64,000 nt of DNA from Spartobacteria bacterium (GCA_003167555.1 PMSN01000006.1:112460-176459); one strand, 5' to 3'; shown: positions 26,118 to 35,175, counted from the stretch's first letter. Notes: generated by a model not told the origin, from the letters alone. Program-made: numbers and translations.

Positions 26118-26882
26118 ATGACCGCGGAAAAAACGACGATGGCCTTCGGCTGGCGCGTCTACGGCTTGGGCGTGATGGCGTTGGGCATGGTATGCCTGGC
26201 GTGGGGGGGCTTCGACCCGGGGCAGCCGGTGCCCAAGGACTTTCCCGACCGCACCGCCCTGGCCTATGCCGCCGCTGCGTTCATGCTTGTCGCGGGCGCG
26301 GCCGTCGAGTGGCGTCGGACCGCGGCCTGGGGCGCTGCGGCGCTCACCGCCTACTACGCGCTCATTGTCGTCATCCTGATGAACGGCCGCGTGGTGCTCG
26401 CCCATTACGCCGAGTTTGGCACCTACAGCGGCGTCGCCGAGCAGCTAGTGATCGCGGCGGGCGGGCTGATCGTCTACGCCGCCAGCGCCAGGATCGATGC
26501 GGCCCTGGCCGCGCGCCTCACGCGCCTGGGCCAACTGGCGTTCGGGGTTTGTGCGCTGTTATTCGGCGGAGCGCATTTTTTCTATATGAACCTCACCGCC
26601 CCGTTGGTCCCCAAATGGCTGCCGCCTACGCAAGAGTTCTGGGCTTATGCGACCGGGGTTGGCTTCATCGCGGCGGGCGTGGCGATCCTGACGGGCGTGC
26701 AGGCCCGCCTCGCCGCGATCCTGCTGGCCGCCATGTTCGCGTCCTTCACCGTGCTGGTGCACGTGCCGATGCTCCTGGCCGATCCCTCCAGCCATATGAA
26801 CTGGAGCGAGAACGCCTTGAATCTCGCCGTGCTCGGCGCCGCCTGGGTCGTGGCGGACTCGCTGGCGCGGCCGAGGCACTAG
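26118..26882 (+). CDS. DoxX-like polytopic membrane protein
   Basis: 254 residues with about eight hydrophobic segments in two repeats of four, each repeat resembling a DoxX-type bundle (LGVMALGMVCLAWGG; QLAFGVCALLFGGAHFF; HVPMLLADPSSHMNWSENALNLAVLGAAWV). DoxX-like proteins are membrane proteins of uncertain function, sometimes tied to thiosulfate or redox chemistry. Its base composition is visibly richer in GC than its neighbours and it sits between the two 360-bp direct repeats, consistent with a later insertion or transfer. No ribosome site is apparent before ATG 26118. Confidence 0.7.
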   Translation: MTAEKTTMAFGWRVYGLGVMALGMVCLAWGGFDPGQPVPKDFPDRTALAYAAAAFMLVAGAAVEWRRTAAWGAAALTAYYALIVVILMNGRVVLAHYAEFGTYSGVAEQLVIAAGGLIVYAASARIDAALAARLTRLGQLAFGVCALLFGGAHFFYMNLTAPLVPKWLPPTQEFWAYATGVGFIAAGVAILTGVQARLAAILLAAMFASFTVLVHVPMLLADPSSHMNWSENALNLAVLGAAWVVADSLARPRH

Positions 26883-27102
26883 TGGAGCGACTCTAAAGCT
26901 TGGTTCCCACGTCTGACAGCGGTGAGGACGCGTTGAGGGTCTGCGGCGAGTACGTCTTAGGAGTCGAACGCGGGCGCGTCAGCCGCTCCTCGAACGCTGC
27001 CTCAAACAACTTCTCCGAGTTCCCAAGCGCTATAATAAACTGGTGGAACATCGCTAATCATCTTGGTCTGGCTGATCACAACGGGAGCTGATGGCCCAAG
27101 TA

Positions 27103-27262
27103 CGACCACAACTTGGAGATGACTGTGAAGAAAGCCGGAAAAATTATCGTGACCGGTCGTCTGGTTATCTCGGCCGATGGCAAAAGCCGCACCGTCACCA
27201 CGAGCGCAACCGGTCTCTGACGGCAAGAAGGTCGAGAACACAGCCGTCTACGACAAACAGTA
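27103..27262 (+). pseudogene. 3' fragment of the 25457 secreted-protein gene
   Basis: Starts at the codons for DHNLEMTVKKAGK and follows the parent to the terminal TAVYDKQ stop, but lacks the signal peptide and first ~100 codons. A length change near 27210 (TCTCTGACGG) puts a stop in the original frame. The 214 bp before it (26883-27096) hold nothing I recognise. Confidence 0.75.
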
Positions 27263-27462
27263 AACGATTCGCGATCCCAGACGGTGCCTTGATTCGGTAA
27301 GTGCCGTCGGATCTACTCTGGGGCTTGCCGAAGATCGTGAGCGCGGATTTTCCGCTCCCGCCACCTTAATTCACTCTTGTCGCCGCGCGTGCATTCGCTC
27401 ACTATCCGCCGAAAGCGAAAGATTCAGTGAGCGACCCTCGCTGCTCTCTTGAGCGCTAAAGC
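27103..27462 (+). repeat. ~360-bp direct repeat, copy B
   Basis: Second copy of 25759-26117. It ends at GAGCGCTAAAGCA, 14 bp before the next gene's ATG, as copy A ends at the DoxX-like ATG. Confidence 0.85.
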
Positions 27463-27476
27463 AGACTGAACCTATT

Positions 27477-29213
27477 ATGAAAACATTGCATTCTCGTGCC
27501 GCCAATATTCTGTCGGCCACTTCGATTTTCGCGCGGCGTGCCGCGTTCTTAGCAGTCGTTCTTATCGGCATTTTTGCCGCAGGCCCAGTCTTGGGCGCGC
27601 CCTCGCACGTCGTCATCGTGATCATGGAGAACCATGCTTTTGGCGAGATCATCGGCAGTGCTAACGCGCCTTACATCAACAACACCCTCGCCGCTAATGG
27701 CGCGCTCCTGATAAACTCTTTCGCGGTCGAGCACCCCAGCCAGCCAAACTACCTCGACCTTTTCTCCGGCGCGAATCAGGGCGTCGTCGGCGATGTCACG
27801 CCGTTGAACGTGCCTTTCTCTACTCCGAATCTGGGCGCGTTGCTGCTCGCCAAAGGCCTGACCTTCACGATCTATTCCGAGAGCCTGCCCTCCGTCGGCT
27901 TCACCGGCGACAACTCCACCACCGTCCCCGGCCAGAACCAATATCAGCGTAAGCACAACCCCGCCGTAAACTGGCAGGCCAACGACGCCCCGGCCAGCAA
28001 CCACCTTCTCCCCGCCGTCAATCAGCCCTTCACCGCCTTCCCCACCACCGATGTCGGATTCAGCACGATGCCCACCCTCTCCATCGTCGTGCCTAATGAG
28101 CAAAACGACATGCACGATGGCACCGTTGCGATGGGCGACACCTGGCTGAGCCAGAACATCGAAGCCTACCGGGTTTGGGCCGCCACTCATAATAGCGTCC
28201 TCATTGTCACTTGGGACGAAGACGACAGCAGCGCCGCCAACAAGATTGCCACCATCTGGAACGGCCAGCACATCCGGCCGGGCAGCTACACCGAGAGCAG
28301 CGTCGAGCGCGCCGCCGGGCTCGGCATCGATCATTTCAACATGCTGCGCACCCTCGAAAACATTTACGGCCTCGGCACGTGCAACGCCGCCACCGACGGC
28401 GCGCGCAATCCCATCGTGGATTTGATCCAGGCGCCGCTTCTGAATATCGCCACGCGCGACACTGTCCTGACCGCGAACCAGGTCCTCATCGCCGGCTTTA
28501 TCATCTCGGGGCCGGATTCGAAACAGGTGCTCATCCGCGGAATAGGTCCCGAGCTCAGTGGGGTCGGCGCCACCTTGCCTGATCCCACCCTCGAGCTTCA
28601 TCAGGGCAACAACACGCTCGCCACGAACGACAATTGGAAGGTCAGTGACACCGGCGGCAGCCAGCAGGCCGCGATCGAGGCCACCACCATTCCGCCGAAA
28701 AACGATTTGGAATCGGCGATCCTGGCCACGCTTACCCCGGGTAACTACAGCGCCATCCTCGCGGGCAAGAACGGCGGCACCGGCGTTGGCGTCGTTGAGC
28801 TTTACGACCTGTCACAAACGGCGAGCGCCAGTGTGGCGAACATCAGCACGCGCGGATTTGTAAACACGGGCGACAACGTTCTCATCGGCGGCATCATCGT
28901 CGGCGCCGGCGGCACCTCCAACGTCATCGTGCGCGCACTCGGACCATCCGTTCCCGTCCCCGGCACGCTCGCCGATCCCACCCTCGAGCTGCACGACGGC
29001 AGCGGCACACTCCTTCAATCGAATGACAATTGGAAGGTCCGGGACACCGGCGGCAGCCAGCAAGCCGCGATTGAAGCCACTACCATCCCGCCTCCAAACG
29101 ATTTGGAATCCGCGATCGTGGCAACGCTACCGGCCGGCAATTACACCGCCATCGTGCGCGGGAAAGGCAGCGCCACCGGCGTCGCTTTGGTGGAAGCGTA
29201 TAACCTTCCGTAA
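27477..29213 (+). CDS. Secreted phosphoesterase (AcpA/phospholipase C-like) with two NISTR modules
   Basis: 578 residues with an N-terminal export signal (FLAVVLIGIFAAGPVLGA). Residues ~42-315 are an alkaline-phosphatase-superfamily phosphoesterase: HVVIVIMENHAFGEIIG (metal site and nucleophile region), EHPSQPNYLDLFSG, and VLIVTWDEDDSS (metal-binding Asp). Relatives include acid phosphatases and phospholipase C. Residues 323-447 and 455-578 are two NISTR modules; their DNA is nearly identical in stretches (28631-28712 and 29023-29104), indicating recent duplication or conversion. Likely acts outside the cell on phosphate esters. Confidence 0.85.
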   Translation: MKTLHSRAANILSATSIFARRAAFLAVVLIGIFAAGPVLGAPSHVVIVIMENHAFGEIIGSANAPYINNTLAANGALLINSFAVEHPSQPNYLDLFSGANQGVVGDVTPLNVPFSTPNLGALLLAKGLTFTIYSESLPSVGFTGDNSTTVPGQNQYQRKHNPAVNWQANDAPASNHLLPAVNQPFTAFPTTDVGFSTMPTLSIVVPNEQNDMHDGTVAMGDTWLSQNIEAYRVWAATHNSVLIVTWDEDDSSAANKIATIWNGQHIRPGSYTESSVERAAGLGIDHFNMLRTLENIYGLGTCNAATDGARNPIVDLIQAPLLNIATRDTVLTANQVLIAGFIISGPDSKQVLIRGIGPELSGVGATLPDPTLELHQGNNTLATNDNWKVSDTGGSQQAAIEATTIPPKNDLESAILATLTPGNYSAILAGKNGGTGVGVVELYDLSQTASASVANISTRGFVNTGDNVLIGGIIVGAGGTSNVIVRALGPSVPVPGTLADPTLELHDGSGTLLQSNDNWKVRDTGGSQQAAIEATTIPPPNDLESAIVATLPAGNYTAIVRGKGSATGVALVEAYNLP

Positions 29214-29229
29214 AGGCGAATCGCTGCCA

Positions 29230-29284
29230 GACCGACGCGAAGGGCGAGAAATTCACCAACACCGCCGTCTACGACAAACAGTAA
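29230..29284 (+). pseudogene. Second remnant of the 25457 gene (last 18 codons)
   Basis: Encodes TDAKGEKFTNTAVYDKQ and a stop in a frame of its own, right after the phosphoesterase gene. Only the terminal coding block survives. Confidence 0.6.
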
Positions 29285-29784
29285 CAGACTCCGTCTCACG
29301 AGCTGAGATAAACGCCGACGCCGTCCCGCCCCATTCCGGGATGGGGCTGGGGGCTGATCAAGCTACGAATCCGACCTCTGGAGCCAAATTCTAATCGCTT
29401 CACCGGGGCGGTTCTCCATCGGTGAGGACTGTTTCGGAGACGTATGCCAGCGGAATTGCCAGCAAGAACGACGAGCGCCGCGCGTACTGACGGAGGCGAC
29501 TTCCGCGAATCGCACCTAACATACCCGGATTGAACGCCTCCAATTCAGCTGGCGGCGTAATGAGATCATTTCTAGCTCTGCGGACTGGCTTATGCTCATC
29601 TAGCGGCATAATTCGGGCGTCTGGTACTCTCCTGCCGCCGCGGATTACAAGAGTTCGATCGTTCCGGTTTCGGATACAAAAGCCGCGGTGAGGTCAGCTC
29701 TCTTTCGTGTCCTCTGAAGATAGTTCCCGGGGTCTCCCCAGTTGGGTCAGCCGGAGGATAACTTTGAACAAACTAGAACTGACC
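29285..29784. other. 500-bp gap without a supported gene
   Basis: A minus-strand open frame at 29400-29609 has no signal, motif or ribosome site and is treated as chance. Inverted CACCGGGGCGG/CCATCGGTGAGG segments near 29400 are weak. The promoter of the ice-binding-like gene should lie near the right end, but no clear box is seen. Confidence 0.4.
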
Positions 29785-31272
29785 ATGAATAATCGAACTA
29801 GATCACTTCGTCTTGGGCTCGTCCCGGGACTTTTTCTCGCCTTCGCCGCGCTGGCGACTTTCGCAGCTCAAGCTAAGGCGCAATCCCTCGAATCAGCCGA
29901 GACTTTCGCCGTCCTGGGCGGCTCCACCGTGACTAATACCGGCACCAGTCTGATTTCCGGCAACGTCGGAGTCAGCCCTGGCTCTGCCATCACCGGATTC
30001 CCGCCAGGCATCATCATCAACGGCGCCCTCCACGCGGCTGACGCTACGGCGACACAGGCTCATGCTGACTTGGCCACCGCCTACACGGCCTTTGCCGGCC
30101 TGGCTTCTCCGCCCGCCAATAACCTGACCGGGCAAGACCTCGGCGGCAAAACGCTTACGCCCGGCGTTTATCATTATGACGTTGCGGCAACATGGTCAAG
30201 TGGCACCCTGACATTTGATGCGCAGAATGTTCCCACCGCACGCTTCGTCATTCAAATTGGCACCACCCTGATCACTCCCAGTAGCTCCTCGGTTGTCCTA
30301 ATCAATGGCGCCGACGCCCGGAATATCTACTTCCAGGTAGGCGCCTCCGCGACCCTTGGCAGTGGCAGCAGTTTCATCGGCAACATCCTCGCTAATGCCT
30401 CTATCACTACGGTGGGCGGCACTAATCTCACAGGCCGACTTTTGGCAGTAGTAGGGGCTGTAACGCTTGATACAAACAACGTGACCAGCCCAGGATTAAC
30501 TCCCGCGCAGCTACTCAACATCTCCACGCGTGTGAACGTGCAAACCGGCGATAACGTCTCGATCGCTGGATTCATCATCACCGGCAACGCGGCCAAGAAA
30601 GTGATCGTGCGTGGAATCGGACCGTCGCTCACCGGCTTAACCCCCGTGCTAGCTGACCCCGTGCTCGAGTTGCACGGAACGAGTTCGCTTATTACCAGCA
30701 ATGATAACTGGAAAGATTCGCCGAACAAACAAGCCATCATCGATAGCACCATACCGCCGACGAACGATTTGGAATCGGCCATTTTCGCGACTCTGGCGCC
30801 CGCCAATTACACCGCAATTTTGAGCGGCAAGAATGGAACAACAGGCATCGGGGTAGTCGAAATGTATGACTTGGACCTGGCCTCCGATTCGAAGCTGGCT
30901 AACATCAGCACCCGCGGCTTTGTCCAGACCGGCGACAATGTCATGATTGGCGGCTTTATCTTCGGTAACGGAACTGCCAGCGAAAAAGTGATCATCCGAG
31001 CTATCGGGCCTTCGCTCACGGGCATTCCTAACGTCCTGGCCGATCCGACGCTGGAGCTGCACGATGGTAATGGCACGCTCCTCATGTCCGATGACAACTG
31101 GAAAGATGACGCAAGCCAGGCCGCCCTGATCATGGCCACTGGGATCCCGCCGCAGAACGACTTGGAGTCAGCGATTGTCACGACACTGTCTCCCGGCCCA
31201 TACACCGCGATTGTCGCGGGCAAGAATGGCGGCACCGGCGTCGCGGTCGTAGAAGTGTATCACCTCCCGTAA
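29785..31272 (+). CDS. Secreted ice-binding-fold protein (DUF3494) with two NISTR modules
   Basis: 495 residues from ATG 29785; an upstream in-frame GTG at 29707 is less likely. The signal peptide ends AAQAKAQS. Residues ~35-238 are a DUF3494 beta-helix: ESAETFAVLGGSTVTNTG, SLISGNVGVSPGSAITGF, NLTGQDLGGKTLTPGVYHY and TGRLLAVVGAVTLDTNNV. Bacterial DUF3494 proteins bind ice or act as adhesins. Residues 245-370 and 373-495 are NISTR modules. A role at freezing or in surface attachment is possible; ice binding is not assured by the fold alone. Confidence 0.85.
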   Translation: MNNRTRSLRLGLVPGLFLAFAALATFAAQAKAQSLESAETFAVLGGSTVTNTGTSLISGNVGVSPGSAITGFPPGIIINGALHAADATATQAHADLATAYTAFAGLASPPANNLTGQDLGGKTLTPGVYHYDVAATWSSGTLTFDAQNVPTARFVIQIGTTLITPSSSSVVLINGADARNIYFQVGASATLGSGSSFIGNILANASITTVGGTNLTGRLLAVVGAVTLDTNNVTSPGLTPAQLLNISTRVNVQTGDNVSIAGFIITGNAAKKVIVRGIGPSLTGLTPVLADPVLELHGTSSLITSNDNWKDSPNKQAIIDSTIPPTNDLESAIFATLAPANYTAILSGKNGTTGIGVVEMYDLDLASDSKLANISTRGFVQTGDNVMIGGFIFGNGTASEKVIIRAIGPSLTGIPNVLADPTLELHDGNGTLLMSDDNWKDDASQAALIMATGIPPQNDLESAIVTTLSPGPYTAIVAGKNGGTGVAVVEVYHLP

Positions 31273-31299
31273 GGGCGTATCGCTTCCGGAAGATTGTAG

Positions 31300-31412
31300 G
31301 GCAGGCGCACCCGCCTGCCGTCTCATCTCGTTCCGACGGCGCAAGCGCGCCGTCTCTACTCTGAGTCTTGGCACAAGCACCCTGGATCTGTAGCGGCGGT
31401 CTATGACCGCCG
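31300..31412. repeat. Cluster of three small palindromes
   Basis: Perfect hairpins GGCAGGCG/CGCCTGCC (31300-31319), GACGGCGC/GCGCCGTC (31335-31354) and CGGCGGTC/GACCGCCG (31394-31412), the first preceded by TGTAG. Similar motifs occur singly elsewhere. They follow the DUF3494 gene; nothing else is seen to 31536. Confidence 0.65.
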
Positions 31413-31536
31413 GCGGGCAACCTTCGATTTCCGACCTCCGACTACCGACTTCGGATATCACGCCACCGCGAGCGCGCTGGGATCTGACGGATTGCGGAGA
31501 TCCGGGATTCTGACCCGGAGTCTTCCTCAGTCCCAC

Positions 31537-31740
31537 TCAAACATAGGTAAGATTGCCACAGCGCCAGCAGGTGAACGACATCCAGCTTGGATCGACGTAG
31601 TTTCCGGCGCCGTCGTTGAAGCAGGTGTAAATCAACAGCCTGCTCCGACCGGCGACTTCCGCGCCGGCACCATCGTCTTTTTCTTTGCCGACACCGGTTT
31701 TTCCCTCTTCTGGTTTCCGCTCCATTTTTTCTTCAGCCAT
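31537..31740 (-). CDS. Possible small Cys-containing protein
   Basis: 67 codons. The charged N-terminal third (EEKMERKPEEGKTG) is followed by a hydrophobic and Cys-bearing end (LLIYTCFNDGAGNYVDPSWM, then TCWRCGNLTYV) with one CxxC. No export signal or known family. The composition is more protein-like than other short frames nearby, but there is no ribosome site or neighbour to support it. Confidence 0.3.
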   Translation of the reverse strand: MAEEKMERKPEEGKTGVGKEKDDGAGAEVAGRSRLLIYTCFNDGAGNYVDPSWMSFTCWRCGNLTYV

Positions 31741-31855
31741 ACCTCTTAATACGATGGACGATGGCGCCGTTGCAATGAATTAGCCCGCTGTTTCGGTAGC
31801 CATTCCAACGCATTGGAGAGGTGTATCTCGTAACGGGAAGTCCTATAGATGCGCC

Positions 31856-32947
31856 TCATCGTCGTTTTGTGATCGAGGCTAAAATCGTTTTCGTAAGCGC
31901 TTCATGACGGTCTGTGCGCCGCGCCTTGTCATTAGAGCCTTTCTCGATTGCACGGGCGTAGTTTCGCGCTTCTAGGCTCGTCTTTACTGAAGGCTTCTGC
32001 AGTCGCGCGTTAACCTCGTCCGCAAATATGATCAACGCTTCGCGAACTAGTCTGTCTCTTGATCGACTGATTTCATTCAAGCGCATCACCAATGCTATTG
32101 CTACAAACAGGCTGTAGAAGTCTGCGCGATTCCCCCATCGCGGAACTTTTCCGATATCGGGAAAGACGCGTTGGATCACGCCTAGTGTTGACTCAAATTC
32201 CTTGCGAACGCGATCCTGCTCCGGAAATTGATCCTCGAATTGTTCGTACTGCTCGTAGTACTGGTCAATGATCTTGGCAGAACCGCCTTGTGGACCGTGA
32301 AGCAGTGCGATTAGCAGATCACTCATCATTTCGATGTCCGCCATGCGGCGGATGGATGCGGGCGAGATAATTCGGTTCACAGCCCAATAGTCGTTGTCCG
32401 CGAACTCCTCTGAAAGCTTTGCGAACGGGCCATGGAAAGTCGCATTGCGAAGTTCTTGTGGCTTCAGCGGCATCGTAAACTTGTTCAGCCGTTTGAAAAC
32501 ATCTTCGACCTCCGTGAGTGAGTCTGTGTATATGAATCGTACGCAAATCTCGTACTGATAAAAAAGCCGCCGCGGCTCTCCGACCACATCGGCGAAGATC
32601 ACCCCTCGATAGGGCGACGCTGTCGGAAGGCCATCCAATGCGAAGAAATTGTGGTCTTCATTCTCTTCTTGATCCTCAGCCTTTTCCAGCCCTACAAACT
32701 GAAGTATCGTGCGTAACCTTTGCTGCCCATCCACGACCCCGAACTGCTCTGAACCGTCTTCCGATTGAGAGACTTGCACGTAGACCTCTGGGATTGGAAC
32801 GTTGAGGAGAATTGATTCAATCAACGAGCTCCGTTGCTTTTGCGTCCAAACAGGTTTTCGCTGAAATGGGGGCCGGAGTTCCAATCGCCCCGATTTGTAA
32901 TGTTCCTGAAACCAAGAGAGTGATTGGGGACGAGACGCGTGTTTCAT
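31856..32947 (-). CDS. DUF262 (GmrS/ParB-like) domain protein
   Basis: 363 residues. The N-terminal DUF262 domain has the canonical RPPFQRKPVWTQKQRSSLIE helix and the nucleotide-site motif DGQQR (73-77) after VVPIPEVYVQ-type strands. DUF262 is the GTP/UTP-dependent subunit domain of GmrSD type IV restriction systems. The DUF1524 HNH nuclease half is missing: after residue ~170 the protein is helical (IIDQYYEQYEQFEDQFPEQD) with no His-Asn-His motif. It starts two bases after the nucleotidyltransferase-like gene, so the two are one operon. A phage-defence role is inferred from family and island context. Confidence 0.8.
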   Translation of the reverse strand: MKHASRPQSLSWFQEHYKSGRLELRPPFQRKPVWTQKQRSSLIESILLNVPIPEVYVQVSQSEDGSEQFGVVDGQQRLRTILQFVGLEKAEDQEENEDHNFFALDGLPTASPYRGVIFADVVGEPRRLFYQYEICVRFIYTDSLTEVEDVFKRLNKFTMPLKPQELRNATFHGPFAKLSEEFADNDYWAVNRIISPASIRRMADIEMMSDLLIALLHGPQGGSAKIIDQYYEQYEQFEDQFPEQDRVRKEFESTLGVIQRVFPDIGKVPRWGNRADFYSLFVAIALVMRLNEISRSRDRLVREALIIFADEVNARLQKPSVKTSLEARNYARAIEKGSNDKARRTDRHEALTKTILASITKRR

Positions 32948-32949
32948 GT

Positions 32950-33564
32950 CTAAATGCCAGGAAGGGTTCTGCGGAGTGCCGCCAAACTGTTTAAATGGTA
33001 CAGTTCTGCATGCCGTATTGTTCGGTAGAGTCGCCCTTGGACGTCCTCGTGTCGACGTACCGGTAGACGAGATACTCTCTTTAGCGTGTTAAACCACCGG
33101 CTATTAAAACTCAGCACCGGTTCTGCTTTCGTTCCGAATATCTTTCGGTCAAGGCGAATTGCCAAAGGAGTGATCCAACCGGTGTATAGATCGCTTTTCC
33201 GATTTTGCAGCCACCCTCCAACCAATTCGGTCGCCGGTGGCCGAGGATAAGCGGCATCCAGCAAGGTGATCCAGAGATAATCGAATAATTCTGCGTTGAT
33301 CACAATTACATCGACGTCGGATGTGTCCGTGAAGTCGCGCAAATTTGTGCCCGGCTTAAGGCTGAACCCAAGTCGGCCGCTGCCGACAACGCGCACGTCG
33401 GAAGCTGCGATCCCGAGATCTGCAGCGATTTCGTTTCGAAATTCCTCCCAAAGCTCCTCCTCTGAATCAAAAACATATGGTGTAAGATCATCGTGGAGCG
33501 ACGGGCCGAGTAACTCGGCATCGCTAACGGTTGCGATTAACTCTCGAAATTCGGTCGGACTCAT
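32950..33564 (-). CDS. Nucleotidyltransferase-fold protein paired with DUF262
   Basis: 204 residues. The polymerase-beta-type nucleotidyltransferase signature is GSGRLGFSL (61-69) followed by SDVDVIVI with Asp83 and Asp85, the usual two metal-binding acids. A helical C-terminus (RRHEDVQGRLYRTIRHAELYHL) follows. It has no substrate-recognition domain typical of CCA-adding or cyclic-dinucleotide enzymes, so it resembles small MNT-type or immunity-linked nucleotidyltransferases. It is cotranscribed with the DUF262 gene. The nucleotide and acceptor are unknown. Confidence 0.65.
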   Translation of the reverse strand: MSPTEFRELIATVSDAELLGPSLHDDLTPYVFDSEEELWEEFRNEIAADLGIAASDVRVVGSGRLGFSLKPGTNLRDFTDTSDVDVIVINAELFDYLWITLLDAAYPRPPATELVGGWLQNRKSDLYTGWITPLAIRLDRKIFGTKAEPVLSFNSRWFNTLKRVSRLPVRRHEDVQGRLYRTIRHAELYHLNSLAALRRTLPGI

Positions 33565-33660
33565 TAATTAGGATTGAAGAAATACGGTCACGCTGTTTGG
33601 TAAACCGCTATAACTCACCTACTTATCGAGGCTCTAATCAATTGGTAGCCGCCATCGATC

Positions 33661-35175
33661 TTATTTCGTAGTTGTTGGCACCCACGGTGTTTTACTCCTG
33701 AATCCCAGGCAACATGCGAGACTCACAGCGATAATAAACATTGCGCTGAATACGGTGATGACATCGTTTTGGACCCAGTTGCCATAAACAAAAGCGATCA
33801 TACCCAAAAACGCGCCACAGATTCCAGAAATGACGCCTTTGGAACTAAGTCGATCGTAGTAAAGGCTGAGCACGGTCGGAACGACAAAGCAGGTTGCAAA
33901 ACCGTTGAAGATCCACCAAAGCCGATCTAGTGAGAAAAGATGCTGGACGATAAAAGCGAGAATGAGACCTAGGAGGGATATTCCGTACATCCCAGTCCGC
34001 GCGCGCCCGACAGTTTCGCGATCAATCTGAGCCTTAATCCTTAGCTCTTCTTCCGTCATTGTTAGCCCTACCCGTTCTTTAGCCAAGACTTCGCGTTGAA
34101 CCGGCGGCAAATGAGCGAGGTCAATCGCGTAGAGTGAACTTGCGGCACACATTCCAGAATCGAGGGTGCTCATCAATCCACACAACAGCATCACCACAAA
34201 AAACACGGTCGCCCAAAGCGGAAGAATTCTGACCACGACTTCAATGCCAATCATGGGTAATCCAACCCCCTGAGGCATTGCTATCCCCAAGTCCGGATTA
34301 GCTGCAACAAACCCAAGAATCGATAACATGATTGGCACGATCCCAAACAGAATTCCCCCGATCACGTAAGACTTGACTAAGTCTTTCCTCTTGATTGCGA
34401 AGGCGCGTTGCCAGTACTGTTGATCCGAAATCGATCCCGCGATCAAACCGATCGATGTCACAATTCCGAAGGAGAATGCTACTTTAGGGTCGAAAATATT
34501 GGTGTTTCCCTCGAGTCCTCCCAAGCCCCTTACTACTGCGTCGATACCCACTTTGGAAGCCACCCACGGCGGTATGAGTAAGACGCCCAGAATCATGAGA
34601 GCCATTTGAACGAAATCGGTCACCACCGATGCTCGCAAACCGGAGATCAGGGAGTAGATTAGGCAGATGACCAGCATTAGAATCATGAGGAGATTCAACG
34701 GGATTCCTGTGAGATAATTCAGCATGAGTCCACCGACGAAAATCTGCACGCATACCGCCATTACTTGATACCAGATATATGGGATGAGATAAATCTTGTG
34801 AACCTTTTCGCTGCCCATTCGGTAACGAATCCAATCAGGCAACGTGTAGCCGCCAGGAATCATGCTCCGTATCTTTGGTCCCAAAAAGGCGTAAATCACC
34901 AACGCTAAGATGTTTGGAGCGGTAAACCAAAAGATGCCGGGTAAGCCGAGTTGATAAGATTTTTGGACGCTAACGAAAAGCGCCGGAGCCCAGATCCAGC
35001 ATGCTGCGATACTCGGTGCTGCCAGCCACCAAGGAACATCTCGCCACGCTACCAGGAAGCCCGTCCCGCTCTTCATCCATCGCTCACTTCGCGAGGCAAA
35101 GTAAGTCAGTAGAATCGTGGCGATGCCGAAAAGAATTATTATCCAGTAACCAACCGATGGAGACAGAGCATTCAT
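33661..35175 (-). CDS. Sodium:solute symporter family protein (third gene of caspase-NACHT operon)
   Basis: 504 residues with about 13 membrane segments in the SSS/LeuT-like arrangement. Recognisable parts are GFLVAWRDVPWWLAAPSIAA at the start, VCLIYSLISGLRASVVTDFVQ, GSISDQQYWQRAFAIKRKDL, and LLCGLMSTLDSGMCAASSLYAIDL (the conserved helix with small and Ser residues of the sodium site). A charged cytoplasmic loop (EELRIKAQIDRETVGRARTG) is long. ATG 35175 lies five bases after the caspase-NACHT stop, so translation is probably coupled. The substrate is unknown, and a transporter in this position is unusual. Confidence 0.85.
   Translation of the reverse strand: MNALSPSVGYWIIILFGIATILLTYFASRSERWMKSGTGFLVAWRDVPWWLAAPSIAACWIWAPALFVSVQKSYQLGLPGIFWFTAPNILALVIYAFLGPKIRSMIPGGYTLPDWIRYRMGSEKVHKIYLIPYIWYQVMAVCVQIFVGGLMLNYLTGIPLNLLMILMLVICLIYSLISGLRASVVTDFVQMALMILGVLLIPPWVASKVGIDAVVRGLGGLEGNTNIFDPKVAFSFGIVTSIGLIAGSISDQQYWQRAFAIKRKDLVKSYVIGGILFGIVPIMLSILGFVAANPDLGIAMPQGVGLPMIGIEVVVRILPLWATVFFVVMLLCGLMSTLDSGMCAASSLYAIDLAHLPPVQREVLAKERVGLTMTEEELRIKAQIDRETVGRARTGMYGISLLGLILAFIVQHLFSLDRLWWIFNGFATCFVVPTVLSLYYDRLSSKGVISGICGAFLGMIAFVYGNWVQNDVITVFSAMFIIAVSLACCLGFRSKTPWVPTTTK

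Noticed and set aside
26102..26896. 264-codon plus-strand frame overlapping the DoxX-like gene
   Set aside because: Arg-rich shifted frame; the overlapping frame at 26118 shows clear membrane segments.
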